Shown here piece by piece: positions 1 to 8,163 of a stretch of 64,000 bases of DNA. This DNA is from Pseudomonas congelans. GTDB taxonomy: Bacteria > Pseudomonadota > Gammaproteobacteria > Pseudomonadales > Pseudomonadaceae. The stretch lies in NCBI RefSeq assembly GCF_900103225.1, contig NZ_FNJH01000005.1:251671-315670 (forward strand), given 5' to 3'. The translations under genes were made by a program, and so were the position numbers. Below the pieces are notes generated by a model. It saw only the letters and a list, made by a program, of their open reading frames with translations. It made no database searches and was not told the origin of the DNA. Positions within the stretch are counted from its first letter, which is position 1. Every line of letters starts with the position of its first letter.

Positions 1-1
1 A

Positions 2-577
2 ATTCGCCGGCTGTTCCAGGCCAGCATCGAAACCAAGCAACAGGCGATGGAAGTCCTTGCACCCTTTATCGAGCAAGCCAGTCAGGTCATGGTCAATGCC
101 CTGCTCAACGAGGGCAAGATGCTCGCGTGCGGCAACGGCGGATCGGCTGGCGATGCACAGCACTTTTCCTCGGAATTGCTCAACCGCTTCGAGCGTGAGC
201 GGCCGAGCCTGCCGGCGATTGCACTGACCACCGACAGCTCGACGATCACCTCGATCGCCAACGATTACAGCTACAACGAAATCTTCTCCAAACAGATCCG
301 CGCACTGGGTCAGCCAGGCGACGTGTTGCTGGCCATTTCCACCAGCGGCAACTCGGCGAATATTATTCAAGCCATCCAGGCCGCACATGATCGCGAAATG
401 ATTGTCGTAGCATTGACGGGACGCGACGGTGGCGGCATGGCCTCCCTGCTATTGCCGGAGGATGTGGAGATCCGCGTACCCGCCAATGTCACGGCACGCA
501 TACAAGAAGTCCATCTGCTGGCGATCCATTGCCTTTGCGATTTGATCGACAGCCAACTGTTCGGGAGTGAAGAATGA
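2..577 (+). CDS. diaA: SIS-domain protein, DiaA / phosphoheptose isomerase type (5' end outside window)
   Basis: The reading frame is open from the first bases, so the start lies upstream of the window; the ATG at 47 is internal. The visible part is one SIS (sugar isomerase) fold with the phosphosugar-binding GNGGSAGDAQHF loop, a second loop AISTSGNSANI, and the C-terminal RIQEVHLLAIH helix. Pseudomonas homologues are annotated both as phosphoheptose isomerase GmhA (sedoheptulose-7-phosphate to heptose for LPS core) and as the DnaA-binding initiation factor DiaA. The text NRFERERPSLPAIAL and the next gene (dolP) match the E. coli diaA-dolP order. The stop overlaps the following start as ATGA. 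The SIS family is certain; the choice between the two roles is inference. Confidence 0.9.
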   Translation: MRRLFQASIETKQQAMEVLAPFIEQASQVMVNALLNEGKMLACGNGGSAGDAQHFSSELLNRFERERPSLPAIALTTDSSTITSIANDYSYNEIFSKQIRALGQPGDVLLAISTSGNSANIIQAIQAAHDREMIVVALTGRDGGGMASLLLPEDVEIRVPANVTARIQEVHLLAIHCLCDLIDSQLFGSEE

Positions 578-1152
578 CCCCTAATCGTCTCAGCCTATTG
601 GTTCTGACACTGTGCCTCAGCGTCACCGGATGCAGTTCGGTGATCACGGCCACTCGCGAAAAGCCGATCGAAGATGATCGCGGCACGCGCACCTTCGGCA
701 GCAAGATCGACGACTCGCTGATCGAAACCAAGGCAGCCGTCAATATCTCCAAGGCCAGCCCTGACCTCGCAGAGGGCTCACACATCGTCGTGACCAGCTT
801 CAACGGCATCGTACTGCTGGCTGGACAGACGCCGCGTGCCGACCTCAAGGCCATGGCCGAACAGGCCGCCAGCGCGGTTCAGCGCGTCAAGAAGGTCAAC
901 AACGAACTGCAGGTGATGGCGCCCTCCTCACTGCTGGCGCGCAACAACGACGCCTGGCTGACGACCAAGGTCAAAAGCCAGATGATCGCTGACGCATCCA
1001 TCCCCGGCTCGCGCATCAAAGTGGTGACCGAAAACGGCATCGTGTTCCTGCTGGGCCTGGTGACACAGGACGAAGCCAATCGCGCTACCAACCTGGTACA
1101 GGGCGTATCCGGTGTACAGAAGATCGTCAAACTCTTCGAGTACATCGACTGA
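574..1152 (+). CDS. dolP: BON-domain outer-membrane lipoprotein DolP (YraP)
   Basis: This 192-residue protein begins with a lipoprotein signal ending in the lipobox SVTGC, so Cys20 is the predicted lipidated residue. Two BON domains follow, at about residues 45-114 and 122-191, each with the typical hydrophobic strand and glycine (SFNGIVLLAGQ and TENGIVFLLGL). DolP proteins sit in the outer membrane, bind anionic phospholipid at sites of cell division and support envelope integrity. It overlaps the upstream SIS gene by four bases (ATGA), so the two are translationally coupled. A strong bidirectional terminator follows. Confidence 0.93.
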   Translation: MTPNRLSLLVLTLCLSVTGCSSVITATREKPIEDDRGTRTFGSKIDDSLIETKAAVNISKASPDLAEGSHIVVTSFNGIVLLAGQTPRADLKAMAEQAASAVQRVKKVNNELQVMAPSSLLARNNDAWLTTKVKSQMIADASIPGSRIKVVTENGIVFLLGLVTQDEANRATNLVQGVSGVQKIVKLFEYID

Positions 1153-1171
1153 CGGGTAACCGACAGGCATG

Positions 1172-1200
1172 AAAAAGGCGATCCGAAGATCGCCTTTTTT
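1172..1200 (+). terminator. Bidirectional intrinsic terminator between dolP and sspB
   Basis: A 12-bp stem (AAAAAGGCGATC with its complement) and a four-base loop end in a run of T. The A-run on the other side lets it also serve the leftward sspAB transcript. Confidence 0.85.
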
Positions 1201-1212
1201 ATTGCCCGTCTT

Positions 1213-1632
1213 TTACTTGACGACCTTCAGACTCGGCCTGCCACTCGGACGTGGCGGTTCGCTGTCTGGCGGAGGCGTATCGTCTTCGATTTCGATCTCG
1301 ATTTCTTCGCCCTCTTCCATGGAAGGCTCCAGATCGAAAACCATGCCCTGACCGTTCTCGCGGGCATAAATACCCAGGATGGCAGCGACAGGCACATACA
1401 GCGTGTGCGGCACACCGCCGAAGCGGCCTTCGAAACTGACCGCCTCGTTATCCATATGCAGATGACGCACGGCACTTGGCGAAACATTCAGGACAATCTG
1501 CCCGTCATTGGCAAACCCTTGCGGGACCTGCACCGACGGGTAATCCGCATTGACCAGCACATGCGGGGTGCAATCGTTATCGACGATCCACTCGTAGAGA
1601 GCACGAACAAGATAAGGGCGACTGGAGTTCAT
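1213..1632 (-). CDS. sspB: ClpXP specificity-enhancing factor SspB
   Basis: SspB is the adaptor that tethers ssrA-tagged polypeptides from stalled ribosomes to ClpXP. The 139-residue protein has the folded substrate-binding domain at about residues 1-105 (MNSSRPYLVRALYEWIVDN at the start), then an acidic and proline-rich flexible tail, and ends with GRPSLKVVK. That end matches the conserved XB peptide that docks on the ClpX N domain, so both halves of the adaptor are intact. It lies 17 bp behind sspA in the usual order. Confidence 0.95.
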   Translation of the reverse strand: MNSSRPYLVRALYEWIVDNDCTPHVLVNADYPSVQVPQGFANDGQIVLNVSPSAVRHLHMDNEAVSFEGRFGGVPHTLYVPVAAILGIYARENGQGMVFDLEPSMEEGEEIEIEIEDDTPPPDSEPPRPSGRPSLKVVK

Positions 1633-1649
1633 TAACGGCTCCTTAAGCC

Positions 1650-2267
1650 TTAGCGCATTTCACGTTCGGCAGCAGACAGACTCGCCTGAAAAGCCTCACG
1701 CGCAAATTGGCGCTCCATGTAATCAAGCAACGGCTTGGCAGGCCGCGGCAATTCAATACCCAAAATTGGCAAACGCCAGAGTATGGGGAGTAGACAGCAG
1801 TCAACGAGACTTAGCTCGTCACTCATGAAAAAAGCTTTTTCCGCGAACAGCGGGGAAACCCCGGCCAGACTCTCGCGAAGCTCCTTGCGCGCCTGAACAC
1901 GAGCAGGCTCTTTGCTGCGCGTATCCAGGATCAGGTCGACAAGGCCGCACCAGTCTCTCTGGATACGATGAATCAGCAAACGGCTGTTGGCACGGGCAAC
2001 CGGATAGACGGGCAGCAGAGGCGGATGCGGATAGCGCTCATCCAGATACTCCATCACCACGGACGACTCGTACAACGCCAGGTCACGATCGACGAGGGTC
2101 GGCACACTGCCGTATGGATTTACTTCGATCAGCTGCGGCGGATGACGACCTGCCACCACTTCAATGATTTCGGCGCTGACACCTTTCTCGGCGAGCACAA
2201 TGCGTACGCGATGAGAATAGTGGTCGGCGGGGTCGGAGTAACAGGCCAACCGGTTGGTCACGCCCAT
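1650..2267 (-). CDS. sspA: Stringent starvation protein A, GST-like RNA polymerase-associated factor
   Basis: The 205-residue protein has a glutathione S-transferase fold: a thioredoxin-like N-terminal domain (residues 1-85, with PYGSVPTLVDRDLALYES) and an all-helical C-terminal domain. SspA proteins lack GST activity and bind RNA polymerase with sigma-70 to alter transcription in stationary phase and starvation; in several Gram-negative pathogens they affect virulence genes. The adjacent sspB supports the call. In most pseudomonads petABC lies just upstream; here the next gene upstream is rpsI. Confidence 0.94.
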   Translation of the reverse strand: MGVTNRLACYSDPADHYSHRVRIVLAEKGVSAEIIEVVAGRHPPQLIEVNPYGSVPTLVDRDLALYESSVVMEYLDERYPHPPLLPVYPVARANSRLLIHRIQRDWCGLVDLILDTRSKEPARVQARKELRESLAGVSPLFAEKAFFMSDELSLVDCCLLPILWRLPILGIELPRPAKPLLDYMERQFAREAFQASLSAAEREMR

Positions 2268-2490
2268 GGCGATCCTCCTCGCTTGTTAAAATTTATCGGA
2301 CAGACGAACGAACGCGCCTCAAGGGCGCATCCGATAATGAACGCAACAGGACAGGTGTTCGTCGCGGGCCACAAGATAGCTCATTTACGCGATGTAAATT
2401 CCGTAATCTTCGTCGACAGGCGGATAAATTTCACAATATCGACGTAAAACGAGCAACACGAAAACATCCTGACAGTAAAAATCACGCCCA

Positions 2491-2531
2491 TAAAAAAACG
2501 CCCAGCCCCGCAAAGGGATGGACGTTCTTTC
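2491..2531 (-). terminator. rpsI intrinsic terminator
   Basis: On the minus strand, just after the rpsI stop, a hairpin with the arms AACGTCCATCCC and GGGGCTGGGCGTT (one wobble pair, one mismatch) runs straight into seven T. It would close the rplM-rpsI transcript, so sspA needs a promoter of its own in 2268-2490; I could not identify a convincing one. Confidence 0.75.
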
Positions 2532-2548
2532 TTTGAACGAAGAGCGTA

Positions 2549-2941
2549 TTAACGCTTCGAGTACTGCGGACGCTTACGCGCTTTACGCAGACCGACTTTC
2601 TTACGTTCAACTTCACGAGCATCGCGAGTCACGAAGCCTGCTTTACGCAGAGCGCCACGCAGTGTCTCGTCGTACTGCATCAGAGCGCGAGTGATACCGT
2701 GGCGGATTGCGCCAGCCTGACCACTTACACCACCACCGATAACGGTGACGTAGATGTCGAACTTTTCAACTGTCTCGGTCAGTTCCAGCGGCTGACGAAC
2801 TACCATGCGGGCAGTCTCGCGGCCGAAGAAATTGTCCAGGGAGCGGTTGTTGATCGAGATGTTACCAGTACCCGGACGCAGGAAAACGCGAGCGGTTGCG
2901 GTCTTGCGACGGCCAGTGCCGTAATTTTGAGTCGCCGACAT
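2549..2941 (-). CDS. rpsI: 30S ribosomal protein S9
   Basis: The full-length 130-residue S9 carries the conserved [15 protein letters not shown] near the N terminus, a central [15 protein letters not shown] loop, and the basic tail [12 protein letters not shown] that reaches towards the P-site tRNA. It follows rplM by 14 bp in the universal L13-S9 pair. Confidence 0.98.
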
Positions 2942-2955
2942 AATGAACTATTCCG

Positions 2956-3384
2956 TTAAAACTTCAGTTCTTGGGGCTGCTGAGCAGTATGAGGGTGTAC
3001 AGCGCCCGCATAGACTTTCAGCTTACGATACATGTCGCGACCCAGCGGGTTCTTAGGCAGCATGCCTTTGACCGCGGTCTCGATCACGCGCTCAGGAGCT
3101 TTGGCGATCAGCTTTTCGAAGTTGATCGACTTGATCCCGCCCGGAAAACCGGAGTGTGAGTAGTAGATCTTGTCGGTGGTCTTGGCACCAGTAACGCGGA
3201 TCTGCTCGGCATTGATCACGACGATGTAGTCGCCGGTATCAACGTGCGGAGTGTATTCCGGTTTGTGCTTGCCACGCAGACGGCTCGCGATTTCGGTGGC
3301 CAGACGACCCAGGGTCTGACCAGCAGCGTCGACGACGAACCAGTCGCGCTTAACTGTTTCCGGTTTAGCAGTAAAAGTTTTCAT
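2956..3384 (-). CDS. rplM: 50S ribosomal protein L13
   Basis: The 142-residue L13 has typical blocks: RDWFVVDAAGQTLGRLATEI near the start, GDYIVVINAEQIRVTGAK, and the MLPKNPLGRDMYRKLKVYAG signature towards the end. It is the first gene of the rplM-rpsI operon. In E. coli, L13 represses its own operon by binding the leader RNA, and the leader of about 40 nt here could do the same (inference). Confidence 0.98.
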   Translation of the reverse strand: MKTFTAKPETVKRDWFVVDAAGQTLGRLATEIASRLRGKHKPEYTPHVDTGDYIVVINAEQIRVTGAKTTDKIYYSHSGFPGGIKSINFEKLIAKAPERVIETAVKGMLPKNPLGRDMYRKLKVYAGAVHPHTAQQPQELKF

Positions 3385-3425
3385 TCTTTATAGCCTCAGG
3401 GGCCGCCCTGAAAATTAGACGGCGG

Positions 3426-3454
3426 ATCTTACTGAATAGTGCGTACTTTGACAA
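3426..3454 (-). promoter_or_regulatory. Probable sigma-70 promoter of rplM-rpsI
   Basis: Reading leftwards, a -35 TTGTCA (complement of 3449-3454) and a -10 TAAGAT (complement of 3426-3431) are separated by exactly 17 bp, about 40 bp upstream of the rplM ATG. The match to consensus is good and the position fits, but there is no direct evidence of use. Confidence 0.6.
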
Positions 3455-3779
3455 GTCAAAGGCAGCCGGAAACAGACGCTATCGGGGGCTCGGGTCAGCG
3501 CGTCCGTTATACGGCAAGATTCTTCGGCAGACGGCGCATCACTTCCACTGCAAAGAGCTGGCGGATTATACAGACTGTAAAAATAACCTCAACCGGATTT
3601 TTTGTTCACATTCTGTTTATTGCCTGCGGGGCGTGGATTGGCGGATATTTAGCCACTTAGCACAAAGCCATCATAGGCGCTCCCTCAGGGAGCCCTACGT
3701 AACGAGGCTGGACAGTTTTGGCAAAAAATAAGACGATCCAGCCGTTGCTTGACCATTTACCCATATAAGAATAACGATT
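3455..3779. other. Intergenic stretch between the rplM promoter and the GlxA-type gene
   Basis: No gene was recognised here. A 73-codon frame at 3439-3660 has no ribosome site and no family resemblance. The stretch is more A/T-rich than its surroundings and must hold the promoter of the rightward regulator gene; a short inverted repeat (GGCTCCCT-type arms near 3680-3695) is the only structure seen. Confidence 0.5.
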
Positions 3780-4784
3780 ATGCCGATCCAACACGCCACT
3801 CTTCTGCGCCGCGTAAGCATCCTGACCACGGACAAGATGTTCGCCTCGACCGTCATGCAGGCCAAGGACTTCTTCCACCTGGCCAGCCTGCGCTACAGCA
3901 AGCAACTGGGCCATGGCCTGGTGCCCGCCTTCGAAACGCGCCTGGTAAGCCCGGACGGGCTTTCTGTCAGCAGCTTCAGCGATGTCACCCTGCCAGTCGA
4001 CGGTGCGCTGTGCCAGAGCGACATCATCGTCATTCCAGCCTTCTGGGACGACTTTGAAACCCTCTGCCAGCGCTACCCACAGATTCTACCCTGGCTGCGC
4101 GAGCAGCACGCCAACGGTGCCGTACTCTGCGCCGAAGCCACCGGCGTTTACTGGCTCGCCGAGGCGGGCTTGCTGGACGGCAAGGAGGCGACGACCTACT
4201 GGCGCTTTTTCAGCGCATTTGCCGAGCGTTATCCCAAGGTTCTGCTCAATCAGGAAAAGCACCTGACCGATGCCGACAACGTGTATTGCGCGGGCGGCAC
4301 GACCTCAGCCTGCGATCTCTACATTTATCTGATCGAGCGCTTCTGCGGCGCCAATGTCGCCCAGGCCGTAGCCCGCGACATCCTCTATGAAGTGCGTCGC
4401 ACCTACTCGCCGGGGCGAATCGGCTTTGGCGGCCAGAAGCTTCATCAGGACGTGGTCATTCTGCAGATTCAGCATTGGCTGGAAGAGCACTTCTCCGACA
4501 AGTTCCGCTTTGAAGACGTGGCCCGCGAGCACGGCATGAGCATCCGCAACTTCATGCGCCGCTTTCAGACCGCCACAGGCGACAAGCCACTGCATTACCT
4601 GCAAAGGCTGCGGATCGAAACGGCGAAGGGATTGCTCTCGGGGACGCGCAAGAGCATCAAGACCATCAGCTACGAAGTGGGCTACGACGATGCCAGCTTC
4701 TTTGCCCGACTGTTCCGTCAGCACACCGAGCTGTCACCCAATCAGTATCGGCAACAGTTCGAAGGTCATAAAGAGAGGCTTTGA
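3780..4784 (+). CDS. GlxA-family transcriptional regulator (DJ-1/PfpI domain plus AraC HTH)
   Basis: The 334-residue protein combines an N-terminal DJ-1/PfpI-like class I amidotransferase fold (about residues 5-185, with a GAVLCAEATGVYWLAEAGLL block around the nucleophile elbow) with a C-terminal AraC/XylS double helix-turn-helix (about 225-330, ending FFARLFRQHTELSPNQYR). Members such as GbdR, ArgR and CdhR in Pseudomonas activate catabolic genes for betaine, arginine or carnitine in response to small ligands. Here it stands alone, convergent with zapE, with no catabolic operon next to it, so the ligand and targets cannot be read from context. Confidence 0.88.
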   Translation: MPIQHATLLRRVSILTTDKMFASTVMQAKDFFHLASLRYSKQLGHGLVPAFETRLVSPDGLSVSSFSDVTLPVDGALCQSDIIVIPAFWDDFETLCQRYPQILPWLREQHANGAVLCAEATGVYWLAEAGLLDGKEATTYWRFFSAFAERYPKVLLNQEKHLTDADNVYCAGGTTSACDLYIYLIERFCGANVAQAVARDILYEVRRTYSPGRIGFGGQKLHQDVVILQIQHWLEEHFSDKFRFEDVAREHGMSIRNFMRRFQTATGDKPLHYLQRLRIETAKGLLSGTRKSIKTISYEVGYDDASFFARLFRQHTELSPNQYRQQFEGHKERL

Positions 4785-4802
4785 GAGGCAAGCGGCAGCC
4801 TG

Positions 4803-4835
4803 GGCGAGCTTCAGGCTGTTGGCCTGAAGCTCGCC
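4803..4835. terminator. Perfect 14-bp hairpin between convergent glxA-like gene and zapE
   Basis: GGCGAGCTTCAGGC and its exact complement flank a five-base loop, between two convergent stop codons. No T-run follows on either side, so it may act as a transcript end or block rather than as a classical intrinsic terminator. Confidence 0.5.
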
Positions 4836-4842
4836 ACTGCTG

Positions 4843-5937
4843 CTAGGGCTTGTGCGCCCGCGAGAGGAATTCGTGGGATTGCATTTCCAGCAGACGGCTG
4901 AGGGTGCGCTGGAACTCGAACATCAACCTGCCACCGGTGTACAGGTCCTTCAACTCAACCTCGGCCGAGATGATCAGCTTGACGTTGCGATCGTAGAACT
5001 CGTCGACCATGTTTATGAAGCGTCGGGCGATGTCGTCAGTGGCGACGTCCATCTGCTCGACGCCGCTGATCAGCACGGCATGGAAGATCTTGCCCAGCTC
5101 GATGTAGTCGTTCTGACTGCGCGGGCCGTCGCACAACTCGCGGAAGTCGAACCAGGCCACATCGTCACAGGTGCGCAGCGCACGGATCTCGCGGTTTTCG
5201 ATCATCAACACATCGTTTTCGATGGTTTCTGCACAATCCGGAGTCAGTGCCTTGAAGCTTTTACGCAGGCTTTCCTGCGCCACTTCGTTGAGCGGGAAGT
5301 GGAACAGTTCGGCCTGCTCCAGGTGACGCAGACGGTAATCAACGCCACTGTCGACGTTGACGATGTCGGTGTTCTGGTTGATCAGCGCGATGGCCGGCAG
5401 GAAACGCGCCCGCTGCAGGCCGTCCTTGTACAGGCCGTCCGGAACGATGTTGGAAGTGGCCACCAGCGTTACGCCGTTCTTGAACAGCTCTTCCATCAGC
5501 GTGCCGAGGATCATGGCATCGGTGATGTCGGAGACGAAAAATTCGTCGAAACAGATGACCCGCGCCTCATCGGAAAAACGCCTGGCGATGATCGTCAGCG
5601 GGTTTTTCTCGCCCTTGAGGGTCTTCATCTCTTCGTGCACGCGCTTCATGAAGCGGTGGAAGTGCGTACGGACCTTGTCCTGAAACGGCAGTGCGTCGAA
5701 GAACGTATCGACCAGATACGTCTTGCCGCGGCCTACGCCACCCCAAAAGTACAGCCCCTTGACCAGCGTCTGCTCTTTCTTGCCGAACAGTTTGCCGAAC
5801 AGGCCGGGCTTGCTGTCGTGAGCGGCGATCAGATCGTCGTACAGGCGCTGCAGATGACGCACAGCGTTTTCCTGCGCGGCATCGTGAAAGAAGTCCGGGC
5901 GTTTCAGATCAGCTTGATATCGTTCTAGGGGCGTCAT
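4843..5937 (-). CDS. zapE: Cell division protein ZapE, AFG1-like ATPase
   Basis: The 364-residue AAA-type P-loop ATPase has a Walker A GGVGRGKT at about residues 66-73 and a Walker B VICFDEFFVSD near the middle. In E. coli, ZapE joins the Z-ring late in constriction and destabilises FtsZ polymers in an ATP-dependent way. In E. coli it neighbours zapG; here the same two genes are separated by trpS and a hydrolase. The length is normal and both nucleotide motifs are intact. Confidence 0.94.
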   Translation of the reverse strand: MTPLERYQADLKRPDFFHDAAQENAVRHLQRLYDDLIAAHDSKPGLFGKLFGKKEQTLVKGLYFWGGVGRGKTYLVDTFFDALPFQDKVRTHFHRFMKRVHEEMKTLKGEKNPLTIIARRFSDEARVICFDEFFVSDITDAMILGTLMEELFKNGVTLVATSNIVPDGLYKDGLQRARFLPAIALINQNTDIVNVDSGVDYRLRHLEQAELFHFPLNEVAQESLRKSFKALTPDCAETIENDVLMIENREIRALRTCDDVAWFDFRELCDGPRSQNDYIELGKIFHAVLISGVEQMDVATDDIARRFINMVDEFYDRNVKLIISAEVELKDLYTGGRLMFEFQRTLSRLLEMQSHEFLSRAHKP

Positions 5938-5956
5938 AATTCGTTAGCAAGGCAAC

Positions 5957-5986
5957 AAAAACGGGTCGTCACTGTAGCGACGACCC
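5957..5986 (-). terminator. trpS intrinsic terminator
   Basis: On the minus strand, after the trpS stop, GGGTCGTC pairs with GACGACCC (8 bp) across an eight-base loop, and the sequence runs on as GTTTTTGTT. The position and T-run fit transcript termination before zapE. Confidence 0.7.
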
Positions 5987-5999
5987 CGGGGATTGGCAA

Positions 6000-7349
6000 T
6001 CAGTCCTGTTGGGGAGCGAGCGCCAGCTTGAGAGTTTCGATGGCACTGTCGCGCGCGGCAGCGTCGGCAAATACCGGACTGTCCGCCACACAGGCGCCGT
6101 CCAGCCACAGCGTGAAGCGATCGTCTGCGCTGCGCAGGTCCAGTTCGCCGCCCTGCTGCAACTGCTTGCTGACCACGCCGGCTGCCTTGCCATCGGCAAA
6201 ATTGCGCGACAACAGCAACTGCTCGCCATCGGCTGCCAGCAGACGGAAACGGAAGCTGCCGTCGTCTTCACGGAAGCTGACGAAACGAGCGCCTTTGCTG
6301 GCCTTTTTCTTGCTGGTGTCGGCGTTCTGCACCACGGTACGGAACGACCGCAGGCCCACCGCCTCGCGCAACTCCTCGAGGAACGGCGTGGCGACACGCC
6401 GGGCTTTCTGCGCGCCGGCGAGCAGGATGTCTTCGAGATCGGCAGGACGCTCGATGAGCCCCAGATACTTTTCACGAGGTTCGCTCAACTGCGCGTCCAG
6501 CAACGTGAACAGACGATTCTTGGCTTCACCCCAACCCAGGCCCTGCAACAGGTCGGAGCGGAATTCGGCGCACTGCTCGGCCGTCGAGAAGGCCTGATAC
6601 AGGGTAAACAGGTGCGACGTGTCGGGATCTTTCGCTTCGCCCGGCGCACGCGAGTCGGTGACGATGCGCGATATAGCGCCCTTCATGTCCTTGGCACCGC
6701 TGAACAACGGGATGGTGTTGTCGTAGCTCTTGGACATCTTGCGACCGTCCAGACCTGGCAACGTGGCCACACTCTCTTCGATCAATGCCTCGGGCATGAC
6801 AAAGAATTCCTTGCCATTGCCGAACAGGTGATTGAAACGCTGGCCTATGTCGCGGGCCATTTCAACGTGCTGAATCTGGTCGCGCCCCACCGGAACCTGA
6901 TGCGCATTGAACATCAGGATGTCGGCAGCCATCAGCACCGGGTAGCTGTACAGCCCCATGGTGATGCCTGCATCCGGGTCTTCGCCACCTTCCACGTTCT
7001 TGTCCACCGAAGCCTTGTAGGCGTGGGCGCGATTGAGCAGGCCCTTGGCCGCGACGCAGGTGAGCAGCCAGGTCAGCTCCGGGATTTCGGGGATGTCCGA
7101 CTGGCGATAGAAGGTCACACGATCAACGTCCAGACCCGCTGCCAGCCAGGTCGCGGCGATTTCCAGACGCGAGCGCTGAATGCGCAGCGGGTCATCGCAT
7201 TTGATCAGCGCGTGGTAGTCGGCCAGAAAGTAGAACGAGTCGAAATCGCTCTGACGGCTGGCGACAATGGCCGGGCGAATGGCGCCCGCGTAATTGCCCA
7301 GATGGGGAGTGCCGGTGGTCGTGATACCGGTCAGGATACGAGTGGTCAT
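6000..7349 (-). CDS. trpS: Tryptophan-tRNA ligase with C-terminal DUF1508-like extension
   Basis: This is a class I aminoacyl-tRNA synthetase charging tRNA-Trp. The catalytic core has the HIGH-equivalent TPHLGN at residues 14-19 and KMSKS at 204-208. The ATG at 7349 fits the family start; a longer in-frame start at 7388 adds 13 unrelated residues. The 449-residue protein is about 110 residues longer than the usual 330-340. After a lysine-rich linker (KKKASKG, about 347-353) come two related stretches, FRFRLLAADGEQLLLSRNF (about 366-384) and FTLWLDGACVADSPVF (about 412-427). Both resemble the strand-hairpin repeat of DUF1508/YegP proteins. The synthetase call is certain; the extension assignment is by pattern only. 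Confidence 0.96.
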   Translation of the reverse strand: MTTRILTGITTTGTPHLGNYAGAIRPAIVASRQSDFDSFYFLADYHALIKCDDPLRIQRSRLEIAATWLAAGLDVDRVTFYRQSDIPEIPELTWLLTCVAAKGLLNRAHAYKASVDKNVEGGEDPDAGITMGLYSYPVLMAADILMFNAHQVPVGRDQIQHVEMARDIGQRFNHLFGNGKEFFVMPEALIEESVATLPGLDGRKMSKSYDNTIPLFSGAKDMKGAISRIVTDSRAPGEAKDPDTSHLFTLYQAFSTAEQCAEFRSDLLQGLGWGEAKNRLFTLLDAQLSEPREKYLGLIERPADLEDILLAGAQKARRVATPFLEELREAVGLRSFRTVVQNADTSKKKASKGARFVSFREDDGSFRFRLLAADGEQLLLSRNFADGKAAGVVSKQLQQGGELDLRSADDRFTLWLDGACVADSPVFADAAARDSAIETLKLALAPQQD

Positions 7350-7388
7350 GGCAGGTCGCTTATCAATAGGATGCAATACGGGCTGCAA

Positions 7389-8024
7389 TCAGCTGGAAAG
7401 TCGCGGCAGGAGCAGATCTTTCAGATCAGTCAGCTTGCCGTGAAAAAAGTGTCCGCATTCTGCCACTTTCAGCAGCTCATGGGGACGTTGCAACGCGGCG
7501 GACCATGCATAGACCGTCTCGGGATCAATCACTTCGTCGTTCTCCGGCTGAATGATCGTCAGCGGGCAAGCCTGGGGCAGTACGCTTTGATCATTGAGGC
7601 GCGACGCCGCAGCCGCAATCAGAAACAGATGCGTGAGCTTTTCACCCTGCGCTTCCAGCCGGCCACCCAGGTTTGCAGCAACGTAGCCGCCAAAGGAAAA
7701 TCCGAACAGGGTCATCGGGAGGTCAGGATGTTGCGCCCGCAGCCATTGGGCGGCAGCCTGGGCATCATCAATCTCGCCCGGTCCGGCCACCGACGTACCG
7801 GCACTGGCGCCGACGCCGCGATAATTGAAGCGTAACGTGATCAAACCCTGATCCCGTGCGGTACGCTGCAACGTCGAGACGACTTTATTGAGCATCGTTC
7901 CGCCCTGTATCGGGTTAGGATGACAGATCAGTGCAACACCTCGGGCGTCGGTGACGTCCTGATACAGCGCTTCGAGCTGGCCTTCAGGGCCATCGATAAA
8001 TAATGGGGTTTCACGCATGAGCAA
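7389..8024 (-). CDS. Alpha/beta hydrolase of the KANL3/Tex30 (dienelactone hydrolase-like) type
   Basis: The 211-residue soluble hydrolase has the nucleophile elbow GFSFGG, a candidate acid in QPENDEVIDPE and a catalytic histidine in ECGHFFHGKL. Such proteins are widespread in proteobacteria beside housekeeping genes; the substrate is unknown. The start is uncertain: TTG at 8024 lies 7 bases after GGAG, the best spacing, while ATG at 8018, two codons on, lies 13 bases after it. It sits just upstream of trpS in the same direction and probably shares its transcript. Confidence 0.85.
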   Translation of the reverse strand: MLMRETPLFIDGPEGQLEALYQDVTDARGVALICHPNPIQGGTMLNKVVSTLQRTARDQGLITLRFNYRGVGASAGTSVAGPGEIDDAQAAAQWLRAQHPDLPMTLFGFSFGGYVAANLGGRLEAQGEKLTHLFLIAAAASRLNDQSVLPQACPLTIIQPENDEVIDPETVYAWSAALQRPHELLKVAECGHFFHGKLTDLKDLLLPRLSS

Positions 8025-8163
8025 AACAGAACTCCGTGACCTCGAAATGGGTCGACTCGTCTAGCTGATTGTCTGCGGCATGCATATCAACGATACGTCG
8101 CGGGTATACAGCGCAGGTTCGAGCCGTTAACGTAAAGCAAAGCCGTTTATAGAGGAAGGACTC

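Noticed and set aside
1968..2447. 159-codon frame antisense to sspA and running into the rpsI-sspA gap
   Set aside because: Mostly a shadow of sspA; the rest has no likeness to petABC remnants or any family.
3439..3660. 73-codon frame upstream of the GlxA-type gene
   Set aside because: No ribosome site or family likeness; it overlaps the rplM promoter.
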